Below are positions 1 to 5,494 of a DNA stretch of 5,494 nucleotides, piece after piece. This DNA is from UBA3263 sp964508865 (GTDB lineage Bacteria > Bacteroidota > Bacteroidia > Bacteroidales > Muribaculaceae): positions 1-5,494 of the forward strand of contig CAZDVP010000121.1 in NCBI GenBank assembly GCA_964508865.1, given 5' to 3'. Within the stretch, counting starts at the first letter, position 1; every line of letters starts with the position of its first letter. Made by a program: the position numbers and the translations under genes. Below the pieces are notes generated by a model that saw only the letters and a list, made by a program, of their open reading frames with translations, was not told the DNA's origin and searched no databases.

Positions 1-185
1 GCCTGCAGCTCAACTCCGAAAGCATCAACACCTGGAAAGCCGGCGTTGAACGCGCGCTGAAAAAATATGTGCCCAGCGGCACTTCGGCCAGCGGCCACAA
101 GTGTCCGAACTGCGGCCAGGAAACCCTTGTTTATCAGGAAGGCTGCCTGGTTTGCACCTCCTGCGGAACCAGCAAGTGCGGCTAA
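1..185 (+). CDS. nrdJ: Class II (adenosylcobalamin-dependent) ribonucleotide reductase, C-terminal end (partial)
   Basis: Only the last 60 codons are in the window (reading frame from base 3, stop TAA at 183-185). The peptide ends with a cysteine-rich tail: CPNCG at the start, then EGCLVCTSCG and SKCG as the final residues. This pattern of CxxC pairs closing with SKCG is the known C-terminal zinc-binding tail of NrdJ-type reductases, which make deoxyribonucleotides using a cobalamin-generated thiyl radical; the tail helps re-reduce the active site. The stretch before it is an amphipathic helix followed by a Ser/Gly linker. The catalytic barrel is upstream of the window, so the assignment rests on the tail alone. 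The malQ start lies 5 nt downstream, suggesting one transcript. Another enzyme with a similar zinc ribbon tail cannot be fully excluded. Confidence 0.8.
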   Translation, partial: LQLNSESINTWKAGVERALKKYVPSGTSASGHKCPNCGQETLVYQEGCLVCTSCGTSKCG

Positions 186-190
186 CGGCT

Positions 191-2164
191 ATGGCGATTA
201 TCCGCGTTCTGACTCCATTGCTGCCACCGGGGCGCTCGGTTGTTTGCTGCGGCTCGTCGCCGCTGCTGGGCAACTGGAATCCGGCGGCCGCGCCCCTGAT
301 GAAGCGCTCGGGCATTCCGCTCTGGACCCTCGAATTGCCCGAGCAGTTGCCGGCCGACACCGAGTTTAAGTTCGTGATTGTCAGCGACGACCAGTTTCAG
401 TGGGAAGACGGCCCAAACCGCCGCCTCGATGCCCCCGGGCCGCTCGACTTCCGCGGCAAGGAGCGCTGGCGCGCAGCCGGAGTTGCCGTGCCGGTGTTTT
501 CGCTCCGCTCCGAGGCCGACTGCGGCTGCGGCGACTTCGAAGACCTCAAGCTTCTGGTTGACTGGGCCGCCGCCACCGGCCAGCAGATAATTCAGATTCT
601 GCCGGTCAACGACACCACCATGACCCGCACCAGCAGCGACTCCTACCCCTACAGCGCCATATCCTCCTTTGCGCTCCATCCGCTCTATTTGCGCCCGCAA
701 CTGCTCGGCCAGCTGCCCGACGCCGCCGGGCGCCGCCGCTTCGAGCAGGAGCGGAAGCGCCTCAACGAGTCGCCCACTGTTGACTATCCCGCCGTAGTGG
801 CCCTGAAGGAGGCCTACGCGCGTGCTATCTATAAGGTGAAAGGCCCGGAAGAAACAACCTCGAGGCCGTTTGCCGACTTCGTGGCCGACAATGCCGAGTG
901 GCTGCTCCCCTACTGCGCCTACTCGGTCCTGCGCGACTCCGGCCGCCGCGAGCCTTACTCGCCCGGCATGGTGGCACAATTAGCGCTCGAAAACACCGAC
1001 GGCAACTTTTTGTTCTACGCCTGGTTGCAGTATCACCTGCACCTGCAGCTGCTCGCCGCATGCCGCTATGCGCGTTCGCGAGGGGTTGCAGTCAAGGGCG
1101 ATATTCCCATCGGCGTGAGCCCCGACAGCGTCGACGCCTGGCAATATCCCGAACTCTTCAACCTCGACAGTTCGGCCGGCGCTCCGCCCGATGCCTTTGC
1201 GGCCGACGGCCAGAACTGGGGCTTCCCAACCTATAACTGGCAGCGCATGGCGGCCGACGGCTTTGCCTGGTGGCGCCGCCGCCTCGGAGCCATGGCCAGA
1301 TATTTCGACGCCTACCGCATTGACCATATCCTCGGATTTTTCCGCATTTGGGAGATTCCAGCCGGCGTCAGCTCCGGACTGCTCGGCCATTTCTCGCCCG
1401 CGCTGCCCATGAGCCCCGACGAAATGCTGCGCGACTTCGGCTTCGCCTTCGACCCTTCGATGGCAATAGCCCCGGCCGAAAAGCCGACCGACCTGATCTT
1501 TATCGAAGACCCGCGGCAACCGGGCTTATACCACCCGCGCATAATGGGCTACGAAACCGAAGCGTTCAAGCAACTCACCGAAGCGCAGCAACAGGCCTAC
1601 CGCGCTCTGCACGAGCACTTTTTCTACCACCGCCACAACGACTTCTGGCGCCAGTCGGCCCTGCTCAAGCTCCCCGCGCTGGTCAACGCCACGCCCATGC
1701 TCGCCTGCGCCGAAGACCTCGGCATGATTCCGGCCTGCGTGCCCGGAGTGCTCGACTCGGAGCGCATTCTGGCACTTGAGGTTCAGCGAATGCCCAAAGA
1801 ATTCGGCGTTAGCCTGGCCAATCCGCTGGTCTACAGCTGGATGAACGTTGCAACAACCTCAACCCACGACATGCCCCCGCTGCGCCTCTGGCTCGAAACC
1901 GAAGGACTCGACTCGTCGCCCCGCGCTTGCCGTTCGTTTCTCGAAACCCACGCCCAGTCGCCGGCAATGCTCGCCATTTTCCCGATTCAAGACTGGCTCG
2001 CCGCATCCGAAACACTGCGCCGCACCGACGCCGCCGAGGAGCAGATCAACATTCCCGCCGACCCCAACCACTACTGGCGCTACAGATTGCACATTACGTT
2101 GGAGCAAATGTTAAAATCAGCCGAATTTCGCGACAAAGTTGTTAAAATTGCGGCTTTGCGATAA
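191..2164 (+). CDS. malQ: 4-alpha-glucanotransferase (amylomaltase, DPE2-type GH77 with one CBM20)
   Basis: This 657-residue cytoplasmic enzyme should transfer alpha-1,4-glucan segments between maltodextrins or glycogen, releasing glucose. Residues 1-80 form a CBM20 starch-binding module: GSSPLLGNWNP at 21-31 and WEDGPNR at 71-77 are its hallmarks. The GH77 barrel follows from about residue 95. Its conserved regions are visible: GDIPIGVSPDSVDAW (303-317), FDAYRIDH with the predicted nucleophile D378, CAEDLG with the acid/base E508, and TSTHD with D560. The distance D378-E508 is 130 residues, far longer than in short bacterial amylomaltases, which fits the plant DPE2/Bacteroidetes insertion type, as does EEQINIP...HYWRYR near the C-terminus. 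Family members of this type usually carry two CBM20 modules and are near 900 residues, so this one is short at its N-terminus. The start at 191 is chosen because CBM20 homology begins there; the in-frame ATG at 101 would only add residues read out of frame through nrdJ. There is no Shine-Dalgarno site and no promoter; expression probably depends on nrdJ transcription. Confidence 0.93.
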   Translation: MAIIRVLTPLLPPGRSVVCCGSSPLLGNWNPAAAPLMKRSGIPLWTLELPEQLPADTEFKFVIVSDDQFQWEDGPNRRLDAPGPLDFRGKERWRAAGVAVPVFSLRSEADCGCGDFEDLKLLVDWAAATGQQIIQILPVNDTTMTRTSSDSYPYSAISSFALHPLYLRPQLLGQLPDAAGRRRFEQERKRLNESPTVDYPAVVALKEAYARAIYKVKGPEETTSRPFADFVADNAEWLLPYCAYSVLRDSGRREPYSPGMVAQLALENTDGNFLFYAWLQYHLHLQLLAACRYARSRGVAVKGDIPIGVSPDSVDAWQYPELFNLDSSAGAPPDAFAADGQNWGFPTYNWQRMAADGFAWWRRRLGAMARYFDAYRIDHILGFFRIWEIPAGVSSGLLGHFSPALPMSPDEMLRDFGFAFDPSMAIAPAEKPTDLIFIEDPRQPGLYHPRIMGYETEAFKQLTEAQQQAYRALHEHFFYHRHNDFWRQSALLKLPALVNATPMLACAEDLGMIPACVPGVLDSERILALEVQRMPKEFGVSLANPLVYSWMNVATTSTHDMPPLRLWLETEGLDSSPRACRSFLETHAQSPAMLAIFPIQDWLAASETLRRTDAAEEQINIPADPNHYWRYRLHITLEQMLKSAEFRDKVVKIAALR

Positions 2165-2181
2165 TTATTTTGCTAAAAAAT

Positions 2182-2211
2182 TTGCAATCAATAAAAAAAT
2201 GTGTAAATTTG
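2182..2211 (+). promoter_or_regulatory. Bacteroidetes-type promoter for the secreted-protein gene
   Basis: A -7 box TAAATTTG (2204-2211) matches the Bacteroidetes consensus TAnnTTTG, and a -33 TTG (2182-2184) lies 19 nt upstream, the expected spacing. Both boxes sit in an 8-bp direct repeat AAATTTGC (2178-2185 and 2205-2212). Transcription should begin near 2218, giving a leader of about 80 nt. The surrounding DNA is strongly AT-rich compared with the genes on either side. I infer function from motif match and position only. Confidence 0.75.
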
Positions 2212-2230
2212 CGACTGAATATATCCCCCG

Positions 2231-2298
2231 ACATATCATCTCCTTACCCTAATTTAAAAATTCTAATCATTTACTAATCAACCAACTAATCATCAATC
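2231..2298 (+). promoter_or_regulatory. G-free 5' leader with three CTAATCA heptamers
   Basis: The 68 nt before the start codon contain no G at all, so the RNA cannot form G-C pairs within itself and should be single stranded. It holds three exact CTAATCA copies at 2263-2269, 2274-2280 and 2286-2292 (starts 11 and 12 nt apart), plus a weaker CTAATTT at 2249-2255. No Shine-Dalgarno sequence is present. In Bacteroidetes, initiation relies largely on unstructured AU-rich leaders, so this probably supports strong translation. The ppdK leader is similar in composition and has a TTAATCA (4555-4561). Confidence 0.55.
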
Positions 2299-4407
2299 AT
2301 GAAGAAATTTACTCTTCTTGCCATGCTCGCCGTGTGCGCAGGTACGATGTACGCTCAGGGAACCGTGAACGGCCTGAAGCTCAGCGACGAAAAAAAAGGC
2401 ACCTATTATTACTACCGCGTCCGCAACATGCGCGCTATGCGTCTTGACTACACCAACGGTACGCTGAAAAACATGAAAGGTGACTCCGTTAACACTGACC
2501 GCGGCGGTTTTTATCAGTCCGCATTCCAGGCCGACGGCGTAACCCCCACTCCCAAAATCTCCGAACACCCCTACATGGGTCTGTCGAACCTCGGCGGTAA
2601 CTGGTGGCTCTCGTTCGCCAACGACGAAGGTTTTGACTTCGAACCCTTCCAGAGCGTTGACGCTAACGGTATCAAAAACGGCATTAAGGAAATCAAAAAT
2701 GCCGATACCGAATTCTGGTACTTCGTTTCCGGCGGTAACGGCTATCCCGGTTCCGTTATGATTAAGAATGCCGTTATCAAGGGTTCTGTTGCCACCACCC
2801 ACAAGACCGTTCAGGACGCTATTGGCTACAACCGCTCCAACATGGACTTCAACACCGGTACGACCAACCGCTACTGGGTTCTGCCCGTTAAGCCCGCTTT
2901 CGAAGCCACTCAGGACACAGTTGACTGGTGCGAAGCTATCCTCGAGCACCTCACCCTCGAAGATTTCGACGCCGCTTTCGCTTTTTCGCTGAAAGACACC
3001 ATTTCTAATCAGAATGGTTTTAAGGATCAGTGCCTTGACATGAACAACTACATCAACGTTAAGATCTACGCTCCTCAGTTCGACGAAAACGGTGACACCG
3101 TCCGCAACGATAACGGCAATGTTGTTTACAACCGCTATGGTTTCGCCGGCGTTGACCGCACCTGGTCGCCCGTAACCGTTACCTCCAACAAGAACCACTG
3201 GGAAAACAACGGTTCAATCTTTTTCGTAAACGAAGCTGATGCTGCCGAAGCAGAGGCTGCAAAAGAACGTTACCAGAAAGTTATTGAAGACGGTTTCAAA
3301 GATGGCGCAATGGAAAATGCCAAGCTGCTCTTCAGAAACAACATCAGCACCATTGAAGGCTGGCTTAAAGTTCCCGCAATTTGGAATGAAGACGTTCATG
3401 GCCAGCTGCGCGCAATCCAGCAGTTCTGCCAGAACTGGAATGGCGAAGGTGCCGACCTCTCCGCTGTAAAAGACCCCGACTCCCGCGACGCATATATCGC
3501 AACCGTTGAAAAGATCGTTAACCAGAAGCTCGCTGAAGCTGCTTCTCTCGTAGGCGAAGGCTGCAAGGTTAAATTCCAGAACCAGCTCGCTCTGCGCGAC
3601 CTCAACACTTACGTTAACGAACTCGAAAATGTTGACCCCGATCTCCAGCTCGGCAACGCCTACCTCTGCGCCGGCGGTAGCATCTACTATCGTCAGGGTT
3701 CATCGCCCGTTTACTGCGACCAAGACGAAGCCTTCGAAGAATACTTTGGCATGGGCGTAGTTCCTCAGCTCGAAGAAAACTACATTGAAGAAGACGCTAT
3801 CTGGGAACTCGTTCCCGTTAAAGGCACCGCTTACTTCTACCTCTACAACAGCCTGAACGACTGCTACATCCGCAAGTGCCATGACATGTACACCTTCCTC
3901 GGTGGCGACGAATATCTCGGCGACGCAAAAAACATCTCTGAATATGGCTGGGCTACTACCGATAACATCGAAGACGCTTGTCCCTTCACCTTCCAGGCTT
4001 GCCCCAACGAAGAAGGCCAGACCATGCCCAATGAAGACCAGCTCGAATTGATTGGCGGAGCCGGCCTGGACCTCGACGTTACTAACAAGGTTCGTCTGCA
4101 CGCTGAATACGACTACTATACCTTCAACCCCGGCACTCAGAAATATGACGTGCAGCACGTAGAAGCAAACATCCACCGCGGTTCCGCCGGTTCTGACTAC
4201 AACTTCGTTAACTGGGGTCCCACCTACAACAACTGGTTCTCCGACACCAACGCCTTCAAGGTTGAAAACGTTGAATACGGTGGCATCAGCGAAGTTGCTG
4301 CTTCGAAGGTTAAAGCCAACGGTATCTATGACCTGCAGGGCCGCCGCGTAAACAAGGCCGGCAAGGGCATCTTCATCGTTGACGGCGTTAAGATCTACAA
4401 CCGCTAA
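2299..4407 (+). CDS. Secreted protein of unknown function with T9SS-like C-terminal module
   Basis: I do not recognise a named family for this 702-residue protein. Residues 1-19 form a signal peptide (MKKF, then a hydrophobic run ending MYA before QG), so it is exported. Residues about 30-200 are rich in aromatic beta-strand motifs, such as YYYYRVRNMRAMRLDY near the start and FWYFVSGGNG from 139. Residues about 311-440 look largely alpha-helical (AEAEAAKERYQKVIEDGF, later KIVNQKLAEAASL). A second beta-rich block runs from about 448 to 650, with AIWELVPVKGTAYFYLYN at 500-517. The paired 'WxLVPV / YxLYN' style resembles beta-trefoil (ricin-like) repeats of Bacteroidales surface proteins, but this is a guess. 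The C-terminus (675-702) has GIYDLQGRRV, then GKGIFIVDGVKIYNR, resembling Por/T9SS sorting tails but very short. It is a one-gene unit with its own promoter and terminator. Valine is nearly always GTT or GTA, unlike malQ, suggesting high expression. No catalytic motif is evident. Confidence 0.9.
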   Translation: MKKFTLLAMLAVCAGTMYAQGTVNGLKLSDEKKGTYYYYRVRNMRAMRLDYTNGTLKNMKGDSVNTDRGGFYQSAFQADGVTPTPKISEHPYMGLSNLGGNWWLSFANDEGFDFEPFQSVDANGIKNGIKEIKNADTEFWYFVSGGNGYPGSVMIKNAVIKGSVATTHKTVQDAIGYNRSNMDFNTGTTNRYWVLPVKPAFEATQDTVDWCEAILEHLTLEDFDAAFAFSLKDTISNQNGFKDQCLDMNNYINVKIYAPQFDENGDTVRNDNGNVVYNRYGFAGVDRTWSPVTVTSNKNHWENNGSIFFVNEADAAEAEAAKERYQKVIEDGFKDGAMENAKLLFRNNISTIEGWLKVPAIWNEDVHGQLRAIQQFCQNWNGEGADLSAVKDPDSRDAYIATVEKIVNQKLAEAASLVGEGCKVKFQNQLALRDLNTYVNELENVDPDLQLGNAYLCAGGSIYYRQGSSPVYCDQDEAFEEYFGMGVVPQLEENYIEEDAIWELVPVKGTAYFYLYNSLNDCYIRKCHDMYTFLGGDEYLGDAKNISEYGWATTDNIEDACPFTFQACPNEEGQTMPNEDQLELIGGAGLDLDVTNKVRLHAEYDYYTFNPGTQKYDVQHVEANIHRGSAGSDYNFVNWGPTYNNWFSDTNAFKVENVEYGGISEVAASKVKANGIYDLQGRRVNKAGKGIFIVDGVKIYNR

Positions 4408-4431
4408 TTCAACCCACTTCCGACTAACCCT

Positions 4432-4467
4432 GAGAGGGCCGCAAACCGCGGCCCTCTCGTCGTTTTT
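4432..4467 (+). terminator. Strong intrinsic terminator after the secreted-protein gene
   Basis: A perfect 11-bp, GC-rich stem (GAGAGGGCCGC at 4432-4442, GCGGCCCTCTC at 4448-4458) closes a 5-nt loop AAACC. It is followed after 4 nt by TTTTT (4463-4467). The hairpin begins 24 nt after the stop codon. There is no matching A-tract upstream of the stem, so it should work only for + strand transcription. Confidence 0.93.
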
Positions 4468-4479
4468 AGGGCAATTCTG

Positions 4480-4501
4480 CAAATTTTCGGCCGAATTGTT
4501 G
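4480..4501. promoter_or_regulatory. Possible operator: interrupted palindrome at the ppdK -33 region
   Basis: The core TTCGGCCGAA (4486-4495) is a perfect 10-bp palindrome. After three mismatched positions on each side, CAA (4480-4482) and TTG (4499-4501) are again complementary, giving a 22-bp symmetric site. The outer TTG is also the proposed -33 element, a position where a bound dimeric regulator could block or recruit RNA polymerase. No regulator is known from the sequence. Confidence 0.35.
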
Positions 4502-4529
4502 ACTATTCCCGAAAAAGTTCCTATATTTG
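4499..4529 (+). promoter_or_regulatory. Bacteroidetes-type promoter for ppdK
   Basis: The -7 box TATATTTG (4522-4529) matches TAnnTTTG exactly, and TTG (4499-4501) lies 20 nt upstream; a second TTG (4496-4498) would give 23 nt. The predicted start of transcription is near 4536, leaving a leader of about 49 nt with only two G residues and no Shine-Dalgarno sequence. It sits directly after the terminator of the preceding gene, so ppdK should be transcribed independently. Confidence 0.78.
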
Positions 4530-4584
4530 CAGAATAATTCCTACACAACATAGTTTAATCACATTATAACCACAATCAAGACCT

Positions 4585-5494
4585 ATGAAGAGAGTCTATA
4601 CATTCGGCAATGGTAAAGCCGAAGGTAATGCCAACGACCGCAACCTGCTCGGTGGCAAAGGCGCTAACCTCGCCGAGATGAACCTTCTGGGCATGCCCGT
4701 GCCTCCCGGCTTCACCATCACCACCGAAGTCTGCACCGAGTACACCCAGTATGGCCGCGACGAAGTAGTTAAACGCATTCAGAAAGACGTTGAAAAAGCA
4801 ATTGCCCACGTTGAAGAACTCACCGGCCGCAAATTCAACGACCCCAGCAACCCGCTGCTCGTTTCAGTACGCTCCGGCGCCCGCGCTTCGATGCCCGGCA
4901 TGATGGACACCGTTCTGAACCTCGGCATGAACGACGCCACCGTTGCTTCGCTCGCCGAAAAGAGCGGCAACCCCCGCTTTGCCTGGGACTCCTACCGCCG
5001 CTTCGTTCAGATGTATGGCGACGTTGTTCTCGGCATGAAGCCCAAATCGAAGACCGACGTTGATCCCTTCGAAGAAATCATGGACAAAATGAAGGAAGCC
5101 AAAGGCGTTAAGCTCGACACCGAACTCGACGTTGAAGACCTCCAGACTCTCGTAAAAGAATTCAAAGCCGCCGTTAAGGACTTTACCGGCAAGGACTTCC
5201 CCGACTCCGCATGGGAGCAGCTCTGGGGTGGCATCTGCGCAGTGTTCGACAGCTGGATGAACGAGCGCGCCATTCTTTACCGCCGCATGAACCAGATTCC
5301 CGAAGAATGGGGCACCGCCGTTAACGTTCAGGCTATGGTTTACGGCAACATGGGCAATAACTCCGCTACAGGTGTGGCATTCAGCCGCGACGCCGCTACC
5401 GGCGAAAACATCTTCAACGGCGAATACCTCATCAACGCTCAGGGCGAAGACGTGGTTGCCGGCATCCGCACCCCGCAGCAGATCACGGTTGAAG
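4585..5494 (+). CDS. ppdK: Pyruvate, phosphate dikinase, N-terminal part (runs off the window)
   Basis: The enzyme interconverts pyruvate, ATP and phosphate with phosphoenolpyruvate, AMP and pyrophosphate in the cytoplasm, for gluconeogenesis or PPi-linked glycolysis. The 303 codons seen are the N-terminal nucleotide-binding part: GGKGANLAEM (23-32), the signature VSVRSGARASMPGMMDTVLN (93-112) with the ATP-contacting basic residues, GNMGNNSATGVAFSRDAATG (254-273), and GEYLINAQGEDVVAGIRTP (279-297). Residue 270 is Ala where many homologues have Pro in the FxRxPATGE motif. The full protein is normally near 900 residues, so the swivelling phosphohistidine domain and the PEP/pyruvate barrel lie beyond the edge. 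The frame is open to the last base, with no frameshift. The ATG at 4585 gives the usual short lead-in to GGKGANL. Valine is mostly GTT, as in the preceding gene. PEP synthase is the nearest alternative, but the SGARASMPGMMDT motif is PPDK-specific. Confidence 0.96.
   Translation, partial: MKRVYTFGNGKAEGNANDRNLLGGKGANLAEMNLLGMPVPPGFTITTEVCTEYTQYGRDEVVKRIQKDVEKAIAHVEELTGRKFNDPSNPLLVSVRSGARASMPGMMDTVLNLGMNDATVASLAEKSGNPRFAWDSYRRFVQMYGDVVLGMKPKSKTDVDPFEEIMDKMKEAKGVKLDTELDVEDLQTLVKEFKAAVKDFTGKDFPDSAWEQLWGGICAVFDSWMNERAILYRRMNQIPEEWGTAVNVQAMVYGNMGNNSATGVAFSRDAATGENIFNGEYLINAQGEDVVAGIRTPQQITVE

Larger units (their letters stand above)
4474..4535. repeat. 11-bp perfect inverted repeat bracketing the ppdK promoter
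   Basis: ATTCTGCAAAT (4474-4484) and its exact reverse complement ATTTGCAGAAT (4525-4535) are separated by 40 bp. The right arm overlaps the last five bases of the -7 box; the left arm lies upstream of the -33 element. The arm centres are 51 bp apart, close to five helical turns. It could be a paired operator, a small invertible promoter segment or chance; no recombinase or regulator gene is visible in the window. Confidence 0.6.

Noticed and set aside
101..190. In-frame upstream start for malQ at 101, adding 30 residues
   Set aside because: The added stretch is the nrdJ zinc-tail sequence read in another frame and has no CBM20 similarity; the module begins at the ATG at 191.
182..979. Minus-strand open frame of 265 codons opposite malQ
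   Set aside because: High-GC DNA gives long chance frames; malQ has clear catalytic motifs on the + strand and this product shows none.
2147..2188. Possible terminator after malQ (ATTGC ... GCAAT)
   Set aside because: The complementary arms are only 5 bp, the loop is long, and no T-tract follows; the malQ transcript end is not visible from sequence.
2299..2361. Lipoprotein signal (Cys at residue 13, LAVC)
   Set aside because: Val precedes the Cys where Gly, Ala or Ser is needed, and the hydrophobic core before it is too short; a signal peptidase I site after residue 19 fits better.
2293..3198. Minus-strand open frame of 301 codons opposite the secreted-protein gene
   Set aside because: Its valine-, asparagine- and glycine-rich product mirrors the biased codons of the + strand gene; there is no minus-strand promoter and no recognisable domain.
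3700..4551. Minus-strand open frame of 283 codons from the ppdK promoter into the secreted-protein gene
   Set aside because: It crosses the terminator hairpin and promoter, has valine-rich low-information sequence, and is explained by the codon bias of the other strand.
1..5494. tRNA, rRNA, CRISPR array, insertion sequence or riboswitch
   Set aside because: No cloverleaf, array of spaced repeats, transposase or known aptamer pattern was seen; the intergenic regions are short and explained by promoters, leaders and a terminator.

Overview
The window looks like a piece of a Bacteroidales chromosome, possibly Muribaculaceae or a close relative. Three things suggest this: both clear promoters have the Bacteroidetes -33/-7 form (TTG, about 20 nt, TAnnTTTG); no start codon is preceded by a Shine-Dalgarno sequence; and the secreted protein and the CBM20-GH77 glucanotransferase are of types common in this order. 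The family-level placement is inference only. All genes lie on the + strand.

Layout: (1) Positions 1-185 are the last codons of an adenosylcobalamin-dependent (class II) ribonucleotide reductase, ending in its cysteine-rich zinc-binding tail. (2) Five bases later starts malQ (191-2164), a DPE2-type 4-alpha-glucanotransferase with one N-terminal CBM20 instead of the usual two; it appears to be co-transcribed with the reductase. (3) A 134-bp AT-rich gap (2165-2298) holds a promoter and a 68-nt leader without a single G, with three CTAATCA heptamers about 11-12 nt apart. (4) Positions 2299-4407 encode a 702-residue secreted protein of unknown function, with a signal peptide, two beta-rich blocks around a helical middle, and a short C-terminal module of the Por/T9SS-like kind. 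(5) A strong intrinsic terminator closes that unit at 4432-4467. (6) The next promoter (4499-4529) is bracketed by a perfect 11-bp inverted repeat and has a smaller palindrome at its -33 end. (7) Positions 4585-5494 are the first 303 codons of pyruvate, phosphate dikinase (ppdK), cut by the window edge.

The secreted protein and ppdK share marked codon preference (GTT dominates for valine), G-poor unstructured leaders and consensus promoters, which together suggest high expression. malQ uses mixed GTT/GTC/GTG and has no promoter of its own. MalQ (glycogen/maltodextrin turnover) and PpdK (pyruvate/PEP interconversion) both belong to central carbon metabolism, but separate transcription units give no direct evidence of a joint pathway. 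I do not see a clear new multi-gene system. The features most worth a second look are the uncharacterised secreted protein with its leader and the inverted-repeat architecture around the ppdK promoter.
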